From contig NC_083506.1 of NCBI RefSeq assembly GCF_032362555.1, positions 11,455,501 to 11,519,500 on the forward strand: DNA of 64,000 bases. The letters run 5' to 3'. The position numbers were made by a program, and so were the translations under genes. Positions 57,401 through 64,000 of this stretch are shown piece after piece. This stretch comes from Amyelois transitella. Its lineage: Eukaryota; Arthropoda; Insecta; Lepidoptera; Pyralidae. The notes beneath the pieces were generated by a model. The model saw nothing but the letters and a program-made list of their open reading frames with translations. It did not search any database and was not told the DNA's origin. Numbering within the stretch: position 1 is the stretch's first letter; each line of letters starts with the position of its first letter.

Positions 57401-58736
57401 AAAAGAAAATTTAATGTGAGAATCAGATGTAATGGAGGCTTAATTTGTTTTGGGGCCGAGTTCGTTAGTTGTTCTAACTAGAGCAACTTTGTAATGAACT
57501 GAATACCTACGGCTTCACAATTAAGCTTTTAAATTAAGAGTTTTGCTACAGGAAAACTGGCAAATGCACGCTGACTCGTATTATCAGGAGCGTACGCCTT
57601 TGTGTTGGGAATTTGTATTAATTATTTGAATATTTATAATAAACATACATATATATCTACATACTTTAATCACGTCTTTATCCCGTACAGGGTAGACAGA
57701 GCCAACAGTCGCACAAAGTGACAGGTTGACAACGCATCCTATAAGTAGAATCCCAAGTTTATTAGCCTATCACTTAGTCGCCTTTTATGTCATTTTTATC
57801 GAATTCACAATCCAAAATAAATTTTCAATATCGGTTACGTCAAAATGTGACGAAAATTGATACTATTACATTCAACAATTCTCTGTAAGGGTATATTTTA
57901 ATAGAACCTAGTTCAATTTTGTTTTGTCACAAGTCAATATAAAAGATATAAAAGAAACAAAACTTTCTATATGCACACTTCTTCAAAGCTGCAGGGCGAA
58001 CGAAATTAATTTGTATCACAACAGCAATATCATTTCAAGATCTCAACAAAACTTACTCCAACACTAAAACTAAATACGTATAAGAGACGTAAACACAGAC
58101 ATAGGTTTACATATTTGATTGGAGAATTGAAGCGAGTGCTTTAGCACCAGACGGCGATGCATATGTATGAGTGAAATTGAAAATGTCCTTCGTTAGAACA
58201 ACTATGTACTCGTATGTATAGCGTAATGACACGACACAACAGATTTGATTAGAGATGGTGATTGTACTATATAGTGATTTTGTAGATATATGATTGCGAA
58301 AGAGTGCTGTCTGAACTAAGCAGATCTTGTATCTCAGTAACTCAGCGTGCACAACGAAAACATATACATTGGCAATGTTAACACACACTTAAGAAAGGAA
58401 AATATACATAGGTACATATATAATCACGTCTTAATTCCATACGGGGTAGACAGAGCCAAAAGTCTTGAAAATACTGACAGTGCAAATAGTGACAGGTTGC
58501 TAGCCCATCGCCTACAAGTAGAAACCCAAGTTTATTAACCTTTACTCGCCTTTTACGTCATCCACGGGAAAGATGCTGGTCTGGCTGATTGTATTACAAA
58601 ATTCCGGAAACCACACGGCACTACGTAAGTTTGTCAATTGTTGTGGAATAAAGATTTAACAAACAAACATACACCTACCGACAGTGACAAGCAGCGTCGT
58701 CACCCAAAACCAGTGCATCCACCAGTGGAGGGTCAT
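48421..58736 (-). CDS. Single-pass membrane glycoprotein, family not recognised
   Basis: Exons 58736-58679 (MTLHWWMHWFWVTTLLVTV, a signal peptide), 49598-48868 and 48531-48421 give 299 residues. Phases agree: exon 1 ends one base into a Gly codon completed by exon 2. Residues 20 to about 205 are the presumed extracellular part, rich in Ser/Thr with about a dozen N-glycosylation sequons (NTT, NQT, NKT, NAT, NSS, NRS, NLT) and no cysteines. A membrane helix follows at about 208-233 (GAIAGISFAALVLGALAG), then RRR. The cytoplasmic tail has SSGYLDDSTIR and, from exon 3, DNSEEMYSLDNDSFLNSLEA and IQNYWTDTVKHTKL. The tail's low-redundancy, Tyr-containing sequence looks conserved and may bind a partner; the ectodomain looks like a mucin-type stalk. 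Intron 1 is about 9.1 kb and repeat-filled. Exon 1 has an acceptor at 58774-58775, so a non-coding exon must lie upstream. Confidence 0.85.
48660..48785 (+). mobile_element. SINE B body fragment
   Basis: ATGCGGAGGTCACATGGGAG, TCGCTTTGTGTAAAACC and GCCTTTCCAAAGAGG match the SINE B body. In intron 2 of the membrane-protein gene. Confidence 0.65.
50309..50371. repeat. Perfect hairpin, 22-bp stem
   Basis: 50309-50330 and 50350-50371 are exact complements around a 19-base loop; the core is TTGAAAGCTTAATTAT. Confidence 0.93.
50868..51351 (+). mobile_element. Repeat A copy and LINE L copy
   Basis: 50868-51060 is repeat A lacking its head and ending ACGTGATTGTATGCATG. 51165-51351 is LINE L, from CGTATCTTGATCAAATTAAG through GTAGTCTCTGCCTACCCCTC to (TATG)n, flanked by TGAAGTTTAT (51155-51164 and 51352-51361), a 10-bp duplication overlapping the tail by no base. 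Both lie in intron 1 of the membrane-protein gene. Confidence 0.85.
51957..52050 (+). mobile_element. LINE 3' tail, related to 38884-38965
   Basis: AGAGATTTCTATTGAAATAAG ... CTGTATATAATTTTGTGTAC, shown here in parts, ends in (AAAT)n. The family is not identified. Confidence 0.5.
52570..52830 (+). mobile_element. SINE B copy with an internal fold-back
   Basis: Body blocks GATGTGTAACCATGATCGAT, GGTTGCGGAGGTCAGAGAGG and CGCTTCGTGTAAAAACC are present. At 52700-52761 the sequence turns back on itself, then the SINE end resumes (CTCTGGATAGGGTATGGC ... CAACCGGTAC). Confidence 0.7.
52700..52761. repeat. Fold-back inside SINE B, 27-bp stem
   Basis: GATCCTAGTCAAAGGCA plus CCCTCTCCAG pairs with CTGGAGAGGG, a 2-base bulge (TA), and TGCCTTTGACTAGGATC. 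Loop ATCACT. Confidence 0.92.
52860..53096 (-). mobile_element. SINE C, full-length copy (tRNA-derived)
   Basis: On the minus strand: head GACGGCCTCTGTGGCGCAGC, A box TGGCGCAGCGG, B box GGGTTCGAATCCC, body with AGTATCTCGTAACACAAG, tail TATTTATTTATTT. In intron 1 of the membrane-protein gene. Confidence 0.85.
53600..53821 (+). CDS. Possible small exon or ORF, unidentified
   Basis: The frame is open from upstream of 53600 to TGA at 53819-53821. From ATG 53645 it reads MSDKNLNKKHQRYFKLKLND, then VIHENARKIL, then NPGSADVNQVALFRNALENF and VKCMQR. It is basic, without low-complexity bias, and an acceptor-like TTTTGTTTAG ends at 53612. It lies inside the 9-kb intron of the membrane-protein gene on the opposite strand. 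No family recognised; it may be the last exon of an unseen gene, a retrocopy scrap or chance. Confidence 0.3.
   Translation, partial: LFCLDKGLQSKSINQMSDKNLNKKHQRYFKLKLNDVIHENARKILNPGSADVNQVALFRNALENFNPVKCMQR
53822..54336. other. No gene; a repeat A scrap
   Basis: 54160-54225 is the 3' end of repeat A (GACTGTTGGCTCTGTCTACC ... GACGTGATTATATTTATG). Nothing else. Confidence 0.55.
54337..54575. repeat. Imperfect tandem duplication
   Basis: Two units of about 115-125 bp. Each has AATCTAGA(C/T)TTACAGGAGATC, then ATACTGAACTTCG and AAAATTAAGTTGCAGC(A/G)TC. Confidence 0.8.
54576..55218. other. No recognisable feature
   Basis: Intronic. Only a trace of repeat A tail at about 54895-54945. Confidence 0.45.
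55219..55465 (+). mobile_element. Helitron-like element
   Basis: Begins TCTTTACTAATAGG after A and ends GGGCACAGCTAG before T. Carries GCGGACGAAGTTGCGGG near the 3' end. Confidence 0.77.
55886..56085 (+). mobile_element. Repeat A copy with internal deletion
   Basis: Head TGCCGTGTGGTTCCCTGC, joined early to GGAAACAGCTGAACGTGGCC, tail GACGTGATTATATGAATG. Confidence 0.85.
56086..56684. other. No recognisable feature
   Basis: Intronic, AT-rich. No open frame or shared repeat. Confidence 0.45.
56685..56788 (+). mobile_element. LINE L 3'-end fragment
   Basis: ATTCATGGAAGCGAAGGAAG, TGTAGTCTCTGCCTACCCC, then (TATG)n. Confidence 0.78.
57096..58622 (-). mobile_element. Three decayed repeat A copies
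   Basis: 57096-57295, 57650-57800 and 58415-58622 keep the reversed tail block (CACGTCT-A-ATCCC, GGGGTAGACAGAGCCAA) and parts of the body. The last also keeps GGAAACCACACGGCA. The remaining sequence between them is unremarkable intron, including a minus-strand 93-codon frame at 58107-58388 without support. Confidence 0.7.
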
Positions 58737-58804
58737 GATGGCAGCGTGGTGGCGGAGGGGGGATGTCTCCGACCTGCGAACGGACAATTTATTTTGTAAT
58801 CTTA

Positions 58805-59069
58805 CACATACATACATAAATATGGTCACGTCTATGTCCCTTGCGGGGTAGACAGAGCCAACAGTCTTAAAAATACCGAATGGCCACGTTCAGCTTTTAG
58901 CTTAATGATAGAATTGAGATTCAAATATTGACAGGTTGCTAACCCATCGCCAAAAAAAAGAATACCAAGTTTGTAAGCCTATCCCTTAGCCGTCTTTTAC
59001 GACATCCATGGGAGAGAGATGGAGTGGTCCTATTCTTTTTTGTATTGGTGCCGGGAACCATACGGCAAA
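58805..59069 (-). mobile_element. Repeat A copy, full length, with 10-bp TSD
   Basis: Flanked by TGTAATCTTA at 58795-58804 and 59070-59079. It lies only about 30 bp upstream of the acceptor of the signal-peptide exon of the membrane-protein gene. Confidence 0.92.
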
Positions 59070-59094
59070 TGTAATCTTAGTTATTAATATTATA

Positions 59095-59182
59095 GAATAG
59101 CGTCGGTGGTCGAATCGGTAAGGTGCCCGGTTAAAATGCGTAATGCGCAGAAGGGCACAGGTTCAAATCCCACCTCGGCCTT
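59095..59182 (+). mobile_element. SINE B head, 3'-truncated
   Basis: AGCGTCGGTGGTCGAATCGG (A box), GGTTCAAATCC (B box), CACCTCGGCC, after which similarity stops. Confidence 0.75.
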
Positions 59183-59794
59183 CTTTTTAAAGTTCCAATC
59201 AAAATTAGGAATTGTAAAAATTTACATAGAACTGAAGGTGGCCTGTCGGTATACCTAAGGGATATAGAATTAATAATCTGTATGTATACTCAGAGCACGG
59301 TGATAAGACTGTCTTTTTGCAAAAATCATAAAGAAACACCGTAATTATAACTCTGTGAGGTTCTTAAAATACGCAGTCCGTGAAATAAAAAACAACCTAA
59401 TCGGAAGAAGATCAAGGTTGCAAATTACATTGTAGCCATAAAAAAATACAACCTTGGAAAAATTCCAATTTCGTACACTTAAGAGAGGAAAACATTTTAA
59501 TAAAAAAAAGAACCACATTTTTACTCTCTTCGTTTTCAATGTCCCAAATTAACGGCCCTAATCTGAAAAGTTTGGAGAGAAATAACTTTAAAACCTTAAT
59601 GGATCTACCATCAGTTTCTTTTGTTTTTGTTTAAGAAGATAATTTAACTGGTTAATAAATCATTTCTGATTCAATAAAATTGACATCACTATTGTTTTTA
59701 TAATCTAACCTTATGAAGCATTTTGATCGCGTTAGCTGATTTTCAGCATGTATATAGATACCAATTTGGATTAAAAGCAAATACGAGTAGCCCT
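59183..59794. other. No recognisable feature
   Basis: AT-rich, with no supported frame. Confidence 0.45.
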
Positions 59795-60045
59795 TTAGTA
59801 CGGGTTAGGTTCTTCTGCTTAGGACGCAGAAGTCAGATGGGAGTCGCTTCGTGTAAAACCTAATTTACCCAATCCTGGGTCTATGGTCAAAGGCCTCAGG
59901 CTCCTTTCCAGAGTGGTGAGGATTTATAAAAATATGCGTGCAATTAAAACTCAGAGAAAGTATGAAGAAAAACAATGAAGTTTGCATGAAGGGAATAATG
60001 AATGTGGATGAAGCGAAAGAAGTAAGCAGGGATTATTGCAAGAGC
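59795..60045 (+). mobile_element. SINE B body and LINE L scrap
   Basis: 59795-59935 has GTACGGGTTAGGTT, AGTCAGATGGGAGTCGCTTC and TATGGTCAAAGGCC of SINE B. 59975-60045 has GAAGTTTGCATGAAGGGAAT and GTGGATGAAGCGAAAG of LINE L. Confidence 0.65.
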
Positions 60046-60589
60046 TAAGTTTAGTATGTGCCTATTTTACGTTTTAGAAGACGCCCACGGCTCCGCCCGT
60101 GGAGAAAGAAATTCCCGATTGTTTCTGTTCCCGCGGGAACTTCGAAAACCCTCTCTTTATCCTTCATACCAAATTTCAAGTCTTTAAGAGACCCAGCAGC
60201 GGTTTGAGTTGTGCGTGCATTCAGAAACAAAAGAGTTATGTTCGAAAAAAAAATAACAGGGTCATTCCACCGCGCATGTCGTTACAAATAAGACTATTAG
60301 GTCCAAGGCTCCGAACACATGCGCGATCGTAGACCGTAAAGTCGTTAGTTTTTGGGCGCACGCGCTTCGACCCGATGCACATGAGGTGCGTCGCCACGCC
60401 TGAACCATTCTACATACATGAGAACATGACTTAGGTCTTCTTTATAGAGTTGACTTTTGACACAAATTACACAGTTTTTGCTAGAAGATTTTGTTTAAGA
60501 TATCCAGAATGTTTATATTTGAATATTCACATAATTAATGTATAGGAACCTAAAATGTCATATTGTTCGGTTGACAAATACGAAGAATC
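60046..60589. other. Helitron-like remnant, otherwise no gene
   Basis: 60068-60240 (AGACGCCCACGGCTCCGCCC ... CTTCATACCAAATTTCAAG) looks like a decayed relative of the hairpin-ended elements. 60295-60410 is GC-rich without an exon signature. Confidence 0.45.
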
Positions 60590-61690
60590 ACGCTTCTTTT
60601 AGGTCTGTCCTGTTGCCACGATCTCCGGCATGTAATTTTGCATCATCCATATTCATCAATCTTTTCATCCAGCTTCTTCAACGGACGTCTTATCTGTTGT
60701 TAAGAGTTACATGAAATAACAAACCGAACCTATGTATATCATATGTATTTTATGAAGTAGCACTCTACATTTAGGTATCTTTCTGTTCAGTAAAGTACTT
60801 GTTTTTATATCGTTTTGTTGATAAACAAAGCCTTACTTTTAAATAGATCTTTATCCCAATTACGAACCATGCAATTATACTATTACTTTCATAGCATATT
60901 GTTGCGTTCATAATTGGTATAATTATCTTGAAGATCATCGTCGATAAGGAGTATTATCATAATACTCAATATCATAAAGGAAATTAAGTATTTTTTTAAT
61001 GTAATTACGAGACATGCCCATTTTGCTAATGGAATTCTGTGGAAAAATACTCGTACTTGAAGACTGTTTGACGACCTCTTCGTAGACTTCTTTTAATTCA
61101 GAAACTTAATTTTCATCTCAATTACTAGACATTTTTTTCTTCAACTTTTCTTGTTTATAAAAACTTATTATTAATTAATTCTGTTCTGCTGATAGAATTA
61201 TTGTTTTATGAAAGGGTAATTTTTAATCTGACATTTCAGAGAGACATCACTTTCTTCCAATTTTTTCTACATATAGTCTATCTAAGGAACAAACTATGTA
61301 ATATCAAAGGAACGATCCAAAACATGTCATAAATGCTGAGAAGTCACCTCACAAACATTTCTGAGATCCCGAAACACTCAGTGAGTAAGGACAATGGTCC
61401 ATTGTTGTGAAGAGAGAGGCTTCTTGTCCTTCTATTCCGGCCATCTTTATTAGAGTGTTTAGTGTAGCATAAATTGCTTGAACATACAAAAGAACTGGAT
61501 TTTTCATATTCGAAATATTAATTTACATACATACATAAACCACGCCTTTTTCTCGGAGGGGTAGGCAGAGACCACATTTTTCCCCTTCCCACGATCCCTG
61601 CACACTTCTTTCGCTTCATCCACATGTATAACTCTCTTCATGCAAGCACGTCGCACGTCGGTTTCGGGTACTCTAAATCACACGGTCTTA
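60590..61690 (-). mobile_element. Two LINE L 3' fragments
   Basis: 60590-60670 (decayed) and 61525-61672 (clear, (CATA)n start, CACGCCTTTTTCTCGG, TCGCTTCATCCACATG). The 850 bp between them is AT-rich with nothing recognisable. Confidence 0.7.
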
Positions 61691-61800
61691 TCTATACTAA
61701 TATTATAAAGCTGAAGGGACGTGTATATCCCTTGCGGGGTAGACAAAGCCAACAGTCTCAAATAGTCTGAAAGGCAACGTTCAGATGTAAGGCTTCATGA
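61691..61800. mobile_element. Helitron 5' end joined to repeat A tail
   Basis: 61691-61717 is TCTATACTAATATTATAAAG plus CTGAAGG after an A, the exact Helitron-like 5' end. It passes directly into GACGTGTATATCCCTTGCGG, the reversed repeat A tail, without (CATA)n. Confidence 0.6.
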
Positions 61801-62329
61801 TAAATATACAACTTTTCATATAATTTTCATTAGAAACGTGTCCCTAGTTAGTAATTAAAAACCGCAAAGTGAATCTAGGTTAAATTTAACGGGCCGCTGC
61901 AATTCAAAGTTTAGTTAGAGTTGTCACATACGTGACAGGCCTAAGGAAATAAACGTGTGGTTTTCTTTTACATTTTCCCGGTAAAAATAACATGCAGAGA
62001 GTCTGTCTTCATCTGCCTTTGACGTACACGGAATGAGGTACGACTTTGAGACGGGGCTGAATGCAGTAGGGTTGACACATTTGAGATATTGTATATAAAC
62101 GATTACTGAGTTGATAATATACTCATATGAACTCTTGCGTTACTATGAGATTTATCAATCGTACGAGCGACTGAATTGACACAGAATTGTACAAAAGAAT
62201 CTACTTACGTACTGTTAGCTTGTTTAATACGTCATGACATTTAGTCATTCATTCACATTCTCGAACATACAATCTCGGTCAATGTCGTTCATTCTTCAAT
62301 TCAATCACTTCGTCTGAACGAATGTCGGG
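61801..62329. other. No recognisable feature
   Basis: No repeat shared with the window and no supported frame. May contain promoter sequence for the candidate gene to the right. Confidence 0.4.
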
Positions 62330-63325
62330 TGGCTCGGCAGTCCGGCACGACAGTCTTGTTTGAGACGTGATACAGAGCGAACGTACACACAAAGTGGAAT
62401 TTATCAATAAGCTGATATTTTGTGATCTAAAAATATATTCCTGAATAATAATAATAATGTAAGTATATAGTTTTGTCCCTTTTTATTGTATTAAGAAATT
62501 AAGGAATGTTAAGATAATTTAATTATTTATTAAAATAGTTCCAAATTGATATTTGATTAAAGTTTTCAATGAATTATAAGAAGTCTTTCTATATTTTTTC
62601 ATGTCCTGATTCTGAAATCTATCTTGCTAACAGTACATACTCGTAGCTAAATTCTGAAAGAGAGGGTTGGCAAATAAAAAAAATTCAGAGAAGACAGAGC
62701 CAACAGTCTTCAAAAGACTTAAGTGTTTGTTACAATTAAAAAAAAACTTTATGTAACACCTTAGTAAGGAAGAAATATTGTAAACAAACGTTGATAAACC
62801 CAAATAAATAAATAAAAGACTGAACTGGCCACGTTCAGCCGTATGGCTTAACGATGGAACTAAGATTCAAATCGTGAGAGATTCATAGCCACTATTTTAA
62901 TCTAAATTCCATCATTAAGCCATACAGCCGAGCATGAACTTTCAGTCTTTTCAAGACAGTTGGTTCTGTCTTCTCCGCATTTTTTTTATTTGCCAACCCT
63001 GAAAACTAGGTGTCGTGTATCTCAGTGTTTGCGGCGTTCTTCACAATAGACAATAGGCGAGACCAAGACGCCAGCTGAATGTATGTTCTTATTTTAGCAC
63101 TCCTTGATAAGGCTGATGTCTTGGTGAAACGGAACGGGTGTCGTCTTTTGTTTTTATTTTTAGAATACTCAAGGATTCATACGAGTCTAGGGAGGCAGTT
63201 CTTGAACTTACTTTCTCTGATCGAAGGATGTCTTCCTTTGATCAGAGTGCCTTGCCAAAGTTTTTGAACAGCCCCCCGCGATTCCAGCGAGAGTGTGACA
63301 ATGTAATCATGATCAGACAAAATAA
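62330..63325 (+). CDS. Candidate gene start: 5' exon plus first coding exon
   Basis: A comparatively GC-rich segment (GGGTGGCTCGGCAGTCCGGC, GACAGTCTTG) at about 62330 leads to a donor (AAT|GTAAGTATAT) at 62459. An exon at 63164-63325 has an acceptor TTTATTTTTAG and a donor AA|GTGAGTTTTG. In it the first ATG (63228) reads MSSFDQSALPKFLNSPPRF, then QRECDNVIMIRQN, leaving two bases for the next exon beyond the window. The frame is also open to the exon's 5' edge (ILKDSYESREAVLELTFSDR), so the exon could equally be internal. The composition is clearly protein-like. No family recognised. The remaining exons would lie beyond 64000. Confidence 0.4.
62663..63000. repeat. Palindrome made of two repeat A pieces
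   Basis: Left and right arms (about 105 bp each, imperfect) both start AGGGTTGGCAAATAAAAAAA when read inward and continue as the 3' half of repeat A in opposite orientations. The left arm is longer because of an insertion at 62720-62813. Confidence 0.8.
62720..62813 (+). mobile_element. 94-bp retroposon-like insertion
   Basis: Flanked by AAAAGACT (62712-62719 and 62814-62821) and ending in (AAAT)n. It begins TAAGTGTTTGTTACAATT. Confidence 0.7.
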
Positions 63326-63796
63326 GTGAGTTTTGATATAGAAATACTTTAAACGATGTTATAGCAGAGGCTTCGTCAGGAACACGTCATAAATCTGTGA
63401 AGGAAGCATTGTAAAAACGGTAAGGTCGTAGACGCTTTGAATAATGGATACTCGTAGCACTGATAGCTATAAAAATATAACTCTTCCTATCATTAGGTAT
63501 CTGTTCAAAGATCAAGCAAGTAATCAATTTCCAAAATTTGATAGTGAGGAGCACGAACAACGTTTTCATCTTAAATTTTCTAGAAATTTCTTTTTATCCT
63601 TGACTTAATTAATGAAATGCTCTAAAGCTTGTCACCTCGAGTTAACGGCCATCCATCTCCGCCGTCACCCGCCACGAGGGTGCTTCACTTCTGTCGTCAC
63701 AGCGAATTGGACCTCTTTGAATTAATTCTTATTAACGAAGGTCACAAACTGTTAGAAGAATTCGTTGGTATAATTATGGGACACTATTACTTAAAT
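63326..63796. other. No recognisable feature
   Basis: By position, intron of the candidate plus-strand gene. 63650-63700 is GC-richer without an exon signature. Confidence 0.4.
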
Positions 63797-64000
63797 AAAT
63801 AAATATATACGGGACAAATTACACAGATTCCTCGAAGTAATTTAGAAACTTGTGTTACGAGATACTAACTCAAAGATACTATGTTTTATAATAAATACTT
63901 ATATAGATAATCATCCAAGTCCCAGGCCAATCAGAGAAAGTTCCTTTCTCATTATGCCCTGGCCAGGTTTCGAACCCGGGACCTCCGGTGACACAGACAA
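63797..64000 (-). mobile_element. SINE C copy, cut by the window edge
   Basis: Matches 52860-53096: ATATATACGGGACAAATTAC, ATACTAACTCAAAGATAC, then the reversed B box GTTTCGAACCCGGG and GTGACACAGACAA. The head lies beyond 64000. Confidence 0.82.

Overview
The window looks like nuclear DNA from a moth or butterfly (Lepidoptera). It is AT-rich, its genes are split by short GT-AG introns, and most of it is interspersed repeats. Several repeats are of kinds I associate with lepidopteran genomes: short elements ending in a CGCG-GACGAAGT-CGCG motif, tRNA-derived SINEs, and a Jockey-type LINE whose 3' UTR looks lepidopteran. The species cannot be fixed from sequence alone.

Host genes. Two complete acireductone dioxygenase genes (methionine salvage) lie in tandem on the minus strand at 31203-33343 and 37755-40946. 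They share all three intron positions, and both keep the metal-binding His/His/Glu/His set. A single-pass, Ser/Thr- and Asn-glycan-rich membrane protein is encoded on the minus strand from 58736 to 48421, with a signal-peptide exon separated from the rest by an intron of about 9 kb. A two-exon minus-strand gene at 28436-29402 can encode a 30-residue micropeptide with one membrane helix. Weaker candidates are a Gly-rich exon (988-1171), a two-exon frame broken by stops (2290-2971), a plus-strand first exon pair at the right edge (about 62330-63325), and a basic ORF at 53645-53821.

DNA transposons. A complete PIF/Harbinger element (21598-25571) carries a five-exon transposase and a convergent Myb-like gene. 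It abuts a related non-autonomous element (25575-26672), with CAG at all three junctions. A second, unrelated Harbinger (44409-47182) has TAA target duplications, a two-exon transposase and a MADF-BESS gene. Six or more Helitron-like short elements have TC...CTAG ends; the five full-size copies lie between A and T.

Retroelements. A 5'-truncated Jockey-type LINE (35741-37138) keeps the last third of its reverse transcriptase. A second LINE, called L here, is present only as 3' fragments ending in (TATG)n. A short retroposon of about 260 bp, called repeat A here, has more than 20 copies. It ends in the same 45-bp tail plus (TATG)n as LINE L and is flanked by target duplications of 9 to 30 bp, so it probably moves with the LINE L machinery. 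Two tRNA-headed SINE families (B and C) are also present. Nested insertions give a relative order: repeat A entered SINE B twice and a Helitron-like element once.

Layout. 1-6.1 kb: weak gene fragments and a 74-bp perfect palindrome. 6.1-21.5 kb: repeats only. 21.6-26.7 kb: Harbinger pair. 26.7-31 kb: micropeptide gene and repeats. 31-41 kb: the dioxygenase pair with a Jockey relic between. 41-44.4 kb: almost empty. 44.4-47.2 kb: second Harbinger. 48.4-58.8 kb: membrane-protein gene with a repeat-filled intron. 58.8-64 kb: repeats and a possible gene start.
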